Assembly (NCBI GenBank): GCA_015698285.1
Contig: CP048685.1
Span: forward strand, 3,286,001 to 3,350,000
Length of the DNA: 64,000 nucleotides
From: Candidatus Nitronauta litoralis
Lineage (GTDB): Bacteria; Nitrospinota; Nitrospinia; Nitrospinales; Nitrospinaceae
Reading direction: 5' to 3'
Of the stretch, positions 10,204-17,824 are shown piece after piece. Made by a program: the position numbers and the translations under genes. The notes beneath the pieces were generated by a model, which saw only the letters and a program-made list of their open reading frames with translations, was not told the DNA's origin and did not search any database. Position 1 is the first letter of the stretch. Every line of letters begins with the position of its first letter.

Positions 10204-10342
10204 TCACGGAACTCCCAAAGGTTTGCCAATACACTAGTAAAAGCTAAGTGTATTGAATTTTAAGCCCTCAATCAACCCTCAAGACCTGATTCTCATTGTT
10301 CCAAGCGGTTATTTCCGGGTTTAAATTGAATTGAACTGACCA

Positions 10343-10372
10343 TTGCATAGGCGGGTTCATTTTAGGCATAAT
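10343..10372 (+). promoter_or_regulatory. putative sigma-70 promoter for the small TPR gene
   Basis: TTGCAT at 10343-10348 and CATAAT at 10367-10372 are separated by 18 bases. The spacing and partial consensus match a housekeeping promoter whose transcript would start near 10379, about 65 bases before the ATG at 10443. Confidence 0.45.
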
Positions 10373-10442
10373 AGAAGAAGGTGGTAATCAGTAAAGGTAT
10401 GAAGCAACCTATTTAACCTTTTCATTTTTGGGGGATTTAATT

Positions 10443-10802
10443 ATGAAACGTTTGACGATTTTATTTCTGGCATTGAGTCTGTGGGTCATTCCGGGTACAG
10501 TTTTGGCGAGTGAAGGGCCCATGAAATTGCCCTCAGGATCCAATTCAGATGCGAATATGCACAATGAAGAAGGGATCAAACATTTTGGCATGGGGCACTT
10601 TGATGTTGCATTGAAGCATTTTGAGGAAGCCGCAGCCGCTGATAAGTCTATTGGTGAAGTTCATTTTAATGAAGCCGTTGCTCTTGATAAAATGGGCCGG
10701 CATGCAGAAGCGACCATGCATTTTAAAGCCGCAAAAAAGAATGCCAATGGCAATGAGAAAATTATCAATTCTCCGATTCTTAATGCCCATATTGGCCACT
10801 GA
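10443..10802 (+). CDS. small secreted TPR-like protein
   Basis: A protein of about 119 residues. The ATG at 10443, preceded by GGGGG at 10429-10433, gives a clear signal peptide (MKRLTILFLALSLWVIPG, cleavage near VLASEG); the TTG 15 bases upstream would only add residues before it. The mature part has about two TPR-like helix pairs (MHNEEGIKHFGMGHFDVALKHF and GEVHFNEAVALDKMGRHAEA). It is His- and Ala-rich and probably periplasmic. It appears monocistronic, with a putative promoter upstream and a strong intrinsic terminator 22 bases after the stop. Function unknown; TPR folds bind proteins. Confidence 0.75.
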   Translation: MKRLTILFLALSLWVIPGTVLASEGPMKLPSGSNSDANMHNEEGIKHFGMGHFDVALKHFEEAAAADKSIGEVHFNEAVALDKMGRHAEATMHFKAAKKNANGNEKIINSPILNAHIGH

Positions 10803-10824
10803 CCTTTTTAAATCAAAAATTTAT

Positions 10825-10861
10825 CCGGCCCCTGCTAGAAAAGCGGGGCCGGATTTTTTTT
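10825..10861 (+). terminator. intrinsic terminator
   Basis: CCGGCCCC at 10825-10832 pairs perfectly with GGGGCCGG at 10845-10852 across a 12-base loop and is followed by a run of T. It ends the small TPR gene's transcript and separates it from tatA. Confidence 0.9.
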
Positions 10862-10888
10862 AGGAAACATGGTTGCCAAGGCAGTTTG

Positions 10889-10897
10889 TGCTATAAT
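10889..10897 (+). promoter_or_regulatory. extended -10 promoter upstream of tatA-like gene
   Basis: TGCTATAAT is a perfect extended -10 element (TG, one base, TATAAT). It sits 43 bases before the tatA-like ATG and just after the previous gene's terminator. No -35 lies at normal spacing, which is acceptable for extended -10 promoters. Confidence 0.5.
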
Positions 10898-10940
10898 TTC
10901 CTTAGTTTAGAAAAAATCTACAACTCTTGGAGAATACGCG

Positions 10941-11519
10941 ATGATGGGGATTGGTTTCCCGGAATTGATGGTAATTCTGGTCATTATCATGATTATATTT
11001 GGCGCAGGTAAACTGCCTCAAATTGGATCGGCTTTTGGGCAGAGTATCCGTAATTTTAAAACCTCTATGAAAGAGGCCGAAGAACTGGATAAAACTGAGT
11101 CCAAGGAAGCTGCTCCTGTAGAAACTGAAAATGCTACCGTGGTTCAAGACAGCTCGGTGTCCGATGGGGCTGCTTTACCACCAAGCGCCGGAATACCCAA
11201 AACACCAACTGCACCCCCTGCACCCCAGCCAGTCGCAAACTCAACTCCTGCCCAGGCTGCTCCAAAAGCTCAACCAGCAAACGCACAGAAAAGCACCAAG
11301 CCATCCTCCAAAAAGAAAAAAGCAGATCCAGGGGAAAAATCGTTTGAAGAAGAATTGATTGAACAGGCGATAAAAGAGATCAAGGACAAGCGCGTGGGCA
11401 CCATCCGCACGCCGCACGACGGACTGGTTCAGCAGGGAGATGTTTTCACCAAATCAGTCGATAAAACCCCTTGGCATATGAAAGGCCGCGATAAAGGGGT
11501 CAATCGGGATGTTATGTAG
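10941..11519 (+). CDS. tatA: TatA/E family twin-arginine translocase subunit with long C-terminal tail
   Basis: A 192-residue protein. Residues 1-50 are typical TatA: a short periplasmic N-terminus, one membrane helix (ELMVILVIIMIIFGAGKLP with the FG..KLP hinge) and an amphipathic helix. Most TatA proteins are 60-90 residues; this one carries an extra ~140 residues that are Ala/Pro/Gln-rich, then Lys-rich (KKKKADPGEKSFEEELIEQA), and a distinct C-terminus around RTPHDGLVQQGDVF. It should form the Tat pore that exports folded proteins. tatC is not adjacent. It has its own extended -10 promoter. Confidence 0.85.
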   Translation: MMGIGFPELMVILVIIMIIFGAGKLPQIGSAFGQSIRNFKTSMKEAEELDKTESKEAAPVETENATVVQDSSVSDGAALPPSAGIPKTPTAPPAPQPVANSTPAQAAPKAQPANAQKSTKPSSKKKKADPGEKSFEEELIEQAIKEIKDKRVGTIRTPHDGLVQQGDVFTKSVDKTPWHMKGRDKGVNRDVM

Positions 11520-11529
11520 CAGGCCTTCT

Positions 11530-12522
11530 TTAATTTGAAGCTGGCCGTGACCTGAATATTGCTCCGCCGCCCAGAGCCAAACCTAATCCCACCCATAAAA
11601 GTTCCTTTATTCTTCTGACAAATGAAACCGCCAGGCCCAGGTCTGCTGTAAACCCAATAGAAGAAAATATCAGAATCAGGCCACCTTCCTGCGCTCCCAG
11701 GCTAAGTGGAATAAAAAAACTGCAAACCCTGATAAGCTGGGACACAGCTTCCATTATCCAGAGATCGAAAAACTGGACGTCGGCCCCTAAAAAATAAAGA
11801 GTGACGTATAGCTCGCCCAGTCCGATGATCCATCCTGCCAGAGCATACAATACAGAGGTGCCGAGTCGATCAGCATGATTCTGATAGTAGGAAGACATCA
11901 GTTCATCCAGATCTTTCATCTGGTTCAGGAAATCGCTGCCTTTTAGAGAAGGGAAGGGCTTGGTGAGCCAACCGGTAACGCGTCCAAGGCTGCCACGGGC
12001 CTGGAACAGAAAGAATAGAAAAATACAGATGGTGAATATAACCAGCAAAACCGAACTTATGATTTTGAATTGACCCGTAGCAGTGTCGGATAAAATCAAA
12101 ATGATGATTCCCGGGATCATGAATCCGATTAGTGCTCCCAGGAAGGTTGTGCGGGCTACGACTTGAGAGGCGATACCCTGTTTGAAAGTTAAACCGTGCT
12201 GGACCTTTATGAGTTGGGCTTTTAAGGGCTCTCCTCCAACCGTTCCGAAAGGCGTGATGATATTAAAGGCCTCTCCGATTTGCCTTATTTTCCAGAGGTT
12301 CCACAAAGAGAGTTTTTCGGCTTCAGCGGGTTTAAACGCGTATTGCCAGGAAATGGTGTCGACCCAGGTTACAATACTATAGATCGCCAGCACCCAGAAA
12401 AGGCCCCAACCCAGTTGAGTTATCAGGCCGAGTACACTTTTTATATCCACCGCGAGAATTGCCCAGACGAAAAGTCCTAACCCAAGGGCCAGAAAAAGAA
12501 ATTTTACGAGTATTTTGGGCAT
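11530..12522 (-). CDS. lysylphosphatidylglycerol synthase-like / flippase-like membrane protein (UPF0104)
   Basis: A 330-residue integral membrane protein with about eight hydrophobic helices, matching the LPG_synthase_TM / UPF0104 family (PF03706 type). Characteristic stretches include the conserved early GGEPLKAQ motif and the late SLGAQEGG segment in the seventh helix region. Members include the membrane half of MprF and many glycolipid-associated putative flippases. The cytoplasmic aminoacyl-transferase domain of MprF is absent. It is convergent with tatA and lies downstream of nuoD, 124 bases away. Substrate cannot be told from sequence. Confidence 0.8.
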   Translation of the reverse strand: MPKILVKFLFLALGLGLFVWAILAVDIKSVLGLITQLGWGLFWVLAIYSIVTWVDTISWQYAFKPAEAEKLSLWNLWKIRQIGEAFNIITPFGTVGGEPLKAQLIKVQHGLTFKQGIASQVVARTTFLGALIGFMIPGIIILILSDTATGQFKIISSVLLVIFTICIFLFFLFQARGSLGRVTGWLTKPFPSLKGSDFLNQMKDLDELMSSYYQNHADRLGTSVLYALAGWIIGLGELYVTLYFLGADVQFFDLWIMEAVSQLIRVCSFFIPLSLGAQEGGLILIFSSIGFTADLGLAVSFVRRIKELLWVGLGLALGGGAIFRSRPASN

Positions 12523-12646
12523 GGGGTTAGGAGTAGAAAACTCCAGGTGGCCCTGCAGGGATTGTTAATCGGGAGATTAAAGGAAAAGAACTGAATTCAC
12601 TTGATTCCAGTTTTATACGGATCAGGGCTTTGTTGCGAGAAGGGTA

Positions 12647-13837
12647 TTATCGATCGCACTCCCCACCGATCATGTTTATCATGTCGAAGGTGGGAATGAT
12701 GTCTGCCAGCATGGAGCCTTTACAGATTTCTTCCATTGCCGCTGTCATTGTGAAACAAGGAGGACGGACACGGCATTTGTAGGGTTTGCCACCGCCATCG
12801 CTGACAAGATAGAAACCGAGCTCACCGTTGGCGGCCTCGGTGGGCATGTAAACTTCACCAACAGGTGGTTTCAAGCCTTCGATCGTCATTTTGAAATGGG
12901 CGATCATCTCTTCCATCCGCGAATACACATCCTGCTTGGAAGGTTGACGCATATATGGATTGTCAACATTGATGGGACCATCGGGCATGTCCTTCATAGC
13001 CTGCTTGATCATTTTAAAGCTCTGTTTAATCTCTTCCATTCTCACCAGATAGCGATCAAAATTGTCTCCTACAGTACCGATTGGTACGTCCCAATCCAGT
13101 TTGTCATAGACAAGATAGGGGTGGGCTTTACGGACATCATAATCAACTCCACCCGCTCTTAGACAGGGACCCGTGAACCCGAAAGACAGCATACTTTCCT
13201 TGGAAAGGATTCCCGTATCGCGCATTCGGTCAAGAAAGATGCGATTTTTGGTGAGCAGTTTGTCTACATCGTCATATAGAGCATCCAGTTTCGGGTAGCG
13301 GGCCTCAAGTTCTTCATTGAAATTGTCCGGAAGGTCGCACATTAAGCCTCCGATCCGAACGTAGTTGGATGTGAGCCGAGCCCCACAAACCATTTCGAGA
13401 AGATCCCACACAATCTCACGGGTTTCCACAAAGTAAATAAAAGCTGTTAACGCCCCAAGTTCCAGAGCAGCTGCAGCGATATTGGTGTAGTGATCGGCGA
13501 TACGGGACAACTCATTCATGACTACACGAATGTAATCGCAGCGCTCAGTCGTTTCAATTCCCAGCAACTTTTCAACAGCTACCGCGTAACCGATATTGTT
13601 CATGATAGCGGAACAGTAGTTCAAACGATCCGTGTAAGGGAACACGTTTGTCCAGGTCACGCTTTCACACATCTTCTCGAACCCGCGATGAAGATAGCCG
13701 ACTTCCACGATCATATCGACCACGGTTTCGCCGTCCAGAGTGAGGAGAAATTTAACTGTTCCATGGGTCGCCGGATGGGACGGACCCATGTTAAGAGTCA
13801 TGTGGTCTGTATGCAGGTTTTCTTTTAAATCGGACAT
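12647..13837 (-). CDS. nuoD: NADH-quinone oxidoreductase subunit D
   Basis: A 396-residue NuoD (49-kDa subunit) of complex I. It has the N-terminal MGPSHPATHGTVKFLL loop that lines the quinone site, GYLHRGFEKMCE, and the C-terminal FDMINMIGGECDR. NuoD sits on the peripheral arm next to cluster N2 and helps form the quinone-binding pocket. It is the last of a three-gene nuoE-nuoG-nuoD run, 47 bases after nuoG. NuoC is separate rather than fused, and nuoB, nuoC, nuoF and the membrane subunits are not in this window. Confidence 0.95.
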   Translation of the reverse strand: MSDLKENLHTDHMTLNMGPSHPATHGTVKFLLTLDGETVVDMIVEVGYLHRGFEKMCESVTWTNVFPYTDRLNYCSAIMNNIGYAVAVEKLLGIETTERCDYIRVVMNELSRIADHYTNIAAAALELGALTAFIYFVETREIVWDLLEMVCGARLTSNYVRIGGLMCDLPDNFNEELEARYPKLDALYDDVDKLLTKNRIFLDRMRDTGILSKESMLSFGFTGPCLRAGGVDYDVRKAHPYLVYDKLDWDVPIGTVGDNFDRYLVRMEEIKQSFKMIKQAMKDMPDGPINVDNPYMRQPSKQDVYSRMEEMIAHFKMTIEGLKPPVGEVYMPTEAANGELGFYLVSDGGGKPYKCRVRPPCFTMTAAMEEICKGSMLADIIPTFDMINMIGGECDR

Positions 13838-13884
13838 TGCAGGCTCTTTGGGGTGACGTTACAGTTTTTGGATTTGGGGAACCT

Positions 13885-16515
13885 TCACCCCACCTTGGAA
13901 ATTTTTACAGCGACCAGACCTTCGTGGCCGTTTCGCATTTTATTGACCGGGACATCGGTCCAGTTTTTTGGGACATAAACAACACCAGGGGTGGAACGGC
14001 TGCTGACCATCACCGCAACTTCCACGGAATCGGTGTCCGATTCTACTTGGATACGGTCTCCGTCATTCAAGTTGAGGTTTTTTGCATCCTCGCGGTTTAT
14101 TTCAGCTATGCACTCGGGCCCAATATCCACTAATGCTTTTGCATAATGGGTGTAGCCCCCAATATGGAACATATGGTTATTAGTGATCAGTTTAAACGGA
14201 AAGCTCTCATTAGCTTCTGGCTCCACCCATTCATTAACAAGTGAAAAGCCTGATTTATTGCCTTGTTTCTCTGGTTGCCACTGTTTGGATTTCCTCCCGG
14301 GGAACATTCCCTGGTAGGCAGGCGCAACTTTTTCAATTTCATCCTGCACTTCCTTGACATCGAAAGTGGGGAAAGGCTTGCCGCAGGCTTCTGCAATGTC
14401 TGAGAATATTTCAAAATCAGGCCGGGACTGTCCTTCAGGTAAAACCGCAGCTTGAACCCTTTGAACGTGCCGCGACATATTCGTGAACGTCCCGTCCTTT
14501 TCTGCAGCTGATGTTGTCGGTAGAACCAAGTCTGCCAATTGACAGGTTTCCGTCCAATAGAGATCCTGGACCACCATGAATGGAACCGTCTTCAATGCAT
14601 CGATAACGGGGGCACTCTTATAAAAAGATCGGACCGGATCCTCACCTGCGATATATAGCAATTTCAGGTGACCGTGCGAACAATTGTTCCATAAGTCGGC
14701 AACCAGGTTTTCCTGATCCGGTTTGAATTCTGTAATATTCCAGGTTTGCTTGATCCGATTTAGGGCTTCGGCATCATTTACCTGGGCAGCACCTGGAAGA
14801 TGATCGGGAGTACACCCCATATCCTGAACACCCTGGCTGTTAGCGTGTTCACGTGGTGGGTAAATACTGACACTGCCTTCAGCTCCGTGGTGTACCAGTA
14901 AGGAGAGGTTTAGCAGAGTGTCGAGTATGGAATCGCCTTGTCCTGTTTCCAGAATATCGTTTCCAATCAGGATGGCCCTGTCTGCAGTCCGCCCAAACCT
15001 TTCTGCTGCCCGGACGAGAACGGAGTCGCTGACTCCAGTGAGGTTTTCTGTCGCTTCTGCTGTATAGGGTGCGAGGGATTTAACGAGATCGTCGTAATTG
15101 GGAACCGCACCTTTTACTTTGTCGGTGTCTATGATGTTGTTGTCAATTAATATCCGGGCAAGACGGGAGGCCACCGCAAGATCGGCTCCGGCTTTGTAGG
15201 TCATCCGGATATCTACTTTTGCCTCGTTATTAAAGACTACGCGACGTGGGTTGGCAATCAGGATATCGGTGCCCGTGTAGATGGCTCCCTTCCTGATGGA
15301 GTTCCCGGCAACCGGGTATTCGGATGGAATGTCTGAATTAAAGATCAGGACAGCGTCGGCATTTTCCAGTTCGGTGATTGGCTTTGACACGATTCCATTT
15401 TCGAAGCATTTATCCTGAAAACGGTTGATGTAGGGTGCCCGAAGGTGTTGCAGGTTGGTCACCTGGTTTGATCCATGAATTCCGCGGAAAAGTTTTTGGA
15501 AAAGATAGGCCTCTTCATTGGTCAGGTTTTCCCCTGCAAGTCCGGCGATACTCGTCGGACCGCTGCGATTGACCTGGGTGTTCATACGTTCGGCAATCAT
15601 TTCTATTGCCTCGGACCAGGATATTTCCTTGAAATCTCCGCCCACATTCATCATTGGGGTTTGAATGCGTTTTTCATTCTGGACAATGCCGTGTCCAAAG
15701 CGGCCCTTGGCGCACAAGTTGCCTTCGTTGATTCCAAGATCAAAAGTTTCATCGCCCTCAATCCGGATCAATTTACCTTTTTTGGTTTCCAGTTTCACCG
15801 TACAACCCCATGAACAGAAACTGCAGGTTGAATGGGTTTCGGTGAACATGGCAGCCAGCCCGCGTGCTTCTGACGTCAGGTCCATCAAAGCACCCGTTGG
15901 GCACACCGTGATGCACTGGCCGCAGAATTCGCAATCAAGCGGTTCTTCATTAGCGGTACCGATCATGATCTGATAACCACGCTTGTGATAGTCCAGTGCC
16001 TGCACGCCTTGAATTTCGTCGCAGATACGAACACACATGCCACACATGATGCAGCGGTTCAGATAAAACTCGATGATCGGGTTGGTCTTGATACTGGGTT
16101 CGTTGCGTCGTTTGATTTCAAACCGGCCGTTATACAGTTTCAATGCATCGGTATTGTCCTGAAGAGGACAAACACCGGACTTGTCACATATGGGACAGTC
16201 CAGGGGATGCTCAACCAACAGCATCTCGAGGCAGGCGCCATTGTAGCGGTTGGTTTCCTCGGTATCGGTGAAGATTTCCATACCCTCAGACACCGGGTGA
16301 GTGCATGAGTAGACCAGCTTTTTCTCGCCTTCCTCGCGAACATCAACCATGCAGGTACGGCAGGCGGCGAAAGGTTTGAGTTTGGGATTGGAGCACAGGT
16401 TGGTGATGAAATGACCCGCCCGCTTGGCCGCATCAAGGATGACGGTGCCTTCAGGTGCGGACATATCCTGTCCGTTATATTTAAAGTTAATCGTTTGTTT
16501 TACGACTGTGCTCAT
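13885..16515 (-). CDS. nuoG: NADH-quinone oxidoreductase subunit G
   Basis: An 876-residue NuoG. In order: an N-terminal [2Fe-2S] ferredoxin domain (Cys in NLCSNP, ACRTCMV and YSCTHP); the His/Cys [4Fe-4S] motif HPLDCPICDKSGVC; two further four-Cys sites (CIMCGMCVRIC and CEFCGQCITVC); then a molybdopterin-oxidoreductase-like domain beginning with the CSFCSWGC...NLCAKG cluster, equivalent to N7. A molydopterin-dinucleotide-binding-like C-terminus closes it. The subunit wires electrons through complex I. It is flanked by nuoE (27-base gap) and nuoD. No nuoF lies between E and G, which is unusual. A dehydrogenase other than complex I cannot be excluded. Confidence 0.9.
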   Translation of the reverse strand: MSTVVKQTINFKYNGQDMSAPEGTVILDAAKRAGHFITNLCSNPKLKPFAACRTCMVDVREEGEKKLVYSCTHPVSEGMEIFTDTEETNRYNGACLEMLLVEHPLDCPICDKSGVCPLQDNTDALKLYNGRFEIKRRNEPSIKTNPIIEFYLNRCIMCGMCVRICDEIQGVQALDYHKRGYQIMIGTANEEPLDCEFCGQCITVCPTGALMDLTSEARGLAAMFTETHSTCSFCSWGCTVKLETKKGKLIRIEGDETFDLGINEGNLCAKGRFGHGIVQNEKRIQTPMMNVGGDFKEISWSEAIEMIAERMNTQVNRSGPTSIAGLAGENLTNEEAYLFQKLFRGIHGSNQVTNLQHLRAPYINRFQDKCFENGIVSKPITELENADAVLIFNSDIPSEYPVAGNSIRKGAIYTGTDILIANPRRVVFNNEAKVDIRMTYKAGADLAVASRLARILIDNNIIDTDKVKGAVPNYDDLVKSLAPYTAEATENLTGVSDSVLVRAAERFGRTADRAILIGNDILETGQGDSILDTLLNLSLLVHHGAEGSVSIYPPREHANSQGVQDMGCTPDHLPGAAQVNDAEALNRIKQTWNITEFKPDQENLVADLWNNCSHGHLKLLYIAGEDPVRSFYKSAPVIDALKTVPFMVVQDLYWTETCQLADLVLPTTSAAEKDGTFTNMSRHVQRVQAAVLPEGQSRPDFEIFSDIAEACGKPFPTFDVKEVQDEIEKVAPAYQGMFPGRKSKQWQPEKQGNKSGFSLVNEWVEPEANESFPFKLITNNHMFHIGGYTHYAKALVDIGPECIAEINREDAKNLNLNDGDRIQVESDTDSVEVAVMVSSRSTPGVVYVPKNWTDVPVNKMRNGHEGLVAVKISKVG

Positions 16516-16542
16516 CTTGGAAGCTCACTCCAGTGCTTGGAT

Positions 16543-17061
16543 TTATAGAGAGTAGTTGTCAGTGACATCCGAGTAGGTTTTTTCGGGGTCAATGTTGCCG
16601 TGGGTATCATCTCCGATGATTGCCATGGGTGCTGCACCGCAGTTACCGAGACATGAGGCGAACTCCAGGGTGAACAGTTTCGATGGGTCGGTTTCGCCCT
16701 TACCCATATTGAATCTTTCTTTCAACTTGTCGGCAATAATAGGAGCCCCTTTTACGAAACAGGCGGTACCGTAACAAAGCTTGAAGATATATTTTCCAGG
16801 CTCTTCTGTTCGGTATTGAGGGTAGAAGGAAATGACACCGTAGAGCTCCGCTTTTGACAGGTTCAATTCTTCTCTGAGAATTTCCATCATTTCAGGCGGG
16901 AGGAAACGGTACTCGTTCTGCAACTTGGTCATTATCGGGATGAGATAGCGCCGCGATTTCTCCGGAAAGCTGTCGAGAATTTCGTAGAACGCAGTCATGC
17001 AAATCTTTTTCTCTTCCGGAGCTTCCTGTGTTGCTTCAGCAGTGTCGGTAGCTTCTGTCAT
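16543..17061 (-). CDS. nuoE: NADH-quinone oxidoreductase subunit E
   Basis: A 172-residue NuoE (24-kDa subunit) with a thioredoxin-like fold binding one [2Fe-2S] cluster. Ligands are the two Cys of LCYGTACFVKG and two in ASCLGNCGAAP. The N-terminal ~20 residues are Thr/Ala/Glu-rich and nonconserved. NuoE normally pairs with NuoF in the NADH module. It is the first gene of the nuoEGD run and is preceded by a 348-base region without genes that must hold the promoter. Confidence 0.92.
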   Translation of the reverse strand: MTEATDTAEATQEAPEEKKICMTAFYEILDSFPEKSRRYLIPIMTKLQNEYRFLPPEMMEILREELNLSKAELYGVISFYPQYRTEEPGKYIFKLCYGTACFVKGAPIIADKLKERFNMGKGETDPSKLFTLEFASCLGNCGAAPMAIIGDDTHGNIDPEKTYSDVTDNYSL

Positions 17062-17409
17062 AATCTTTTTGTCTCGGATTGGATTATTAAGGAGCTGGGG
17101 ACGTTACCCGGCTTCTAAAGACTTCAAATCAGGCCCAATATAGCAGAGGCCTGAGAAAAAACAGAAGTATATCTGCGGGGTTTTAGGTAGTCAACTCAAA
17201 TCTGGACGTCCGGATGGAATAACTGGTTATTTTATAAGGGGTCGGCGGTTTTAAGGGGTACGGAAAGGGCAAAGAACGGCCATTCCCAGAGGGGTATAGT
17301 AGGGCAGTTGGATACGAGATTTAAAATAGAGTCTGAATTACCCGGAATCCTTCAATGGCTTTATTGCTATTGATTGAGTGGAATCAGGAGTTAGACTGAG
17401 TATCGGAGA
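17062..17409. other. intergenic region between divergent nuoE and a membrane-protein gene
   Basis: This 348-base stretch lies between two divergent genes, so it should contain both promoters. I see one clear structure: TCAGGCC at 17129-17135 pairs with GGCCTGA at 17148-17154, with no T-run on either strand, so it may be a leader hairpin of the nuo transcript. I found no convincing tRNA, small gene or consensus promoter. Confidence 0.4.
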
Positions 17410-17796
17410 ATGGATCTTAAGGGTATGGAGACGAATTTGAAACAGGAAGGTCAAAATAAAGACTACATAGCTTATGCAGTTTCGGGTCTTGCCGGCTTCC
17501 TGATTTGCTATCTTATCCTGATCGATTCTGGAAAAAAGGAAGTCTGGGATAATTCTATTTACTACCCGATTGGTATTCCTGTGATGTGCCTGTTAATTGC
17601 AGGCCTCAGTTACTTTGCGCCTGTAAAAGCCTGGCGCTGGTCACTAGCTATGGCTTTGGGGCAGACATCGGCCATGTGGATAGCCGGAGGGTCGATGAAC
17701 CTCTGGCCAATTTCGATAATTATGATGATAGTGATGTCCCTTCCGCAATTTATTACCGGGTTTTTAGTGAGTCAGTTTTTGTCCCAAAAGCAGTAG
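17410..17796 (+). CDS. small hypothetical membrane protein
   Basis: A 128-residue protein with four predicted hydrophobic helices (around VSGLAGFLICYLILI, YYPIGIPVMCLLIAGLSYF, RWSLAMALGQTSAMWIAGG and WPISIIMMIVMSLPQF) and a short charged N-terminus. I do not recognise the family. An internal ATG at 17425 is an alternative start. It is convergent with the 815-residue TPR gene and shows no obvious operon partner. Function unknown. Confidence 0.6.
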   Translation: MDLKGMETNLKQEGQNKDYIAYAVSGLAGFLICYLILIDSGKKEVWDNSIYYPIGIPVMCLLIAGLSYFAPVKAWRWSLAMALGQTSAMWIAGGSMNLWPISIIMMIVMSLPQFITGFLVSQFLSQKQ

Positions 17797-17824
17797 AGGA
17801 GGGGGGCAAGATTTTAACGGTTAA

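Noticed and set aside
10873-10897. TTGCCA and TATAAT as a -35/-10 pair
   Set aside because: The spacer is only 13 bases. The extended -10 reading (TGCTATAAT) is better supported.
17129-17154. TCAGGCC/GGCCTGA hairpin as a terminator
   Set aside because: No T-run follows on either strand, and it lies upstream of nuoE rather than after a gene.
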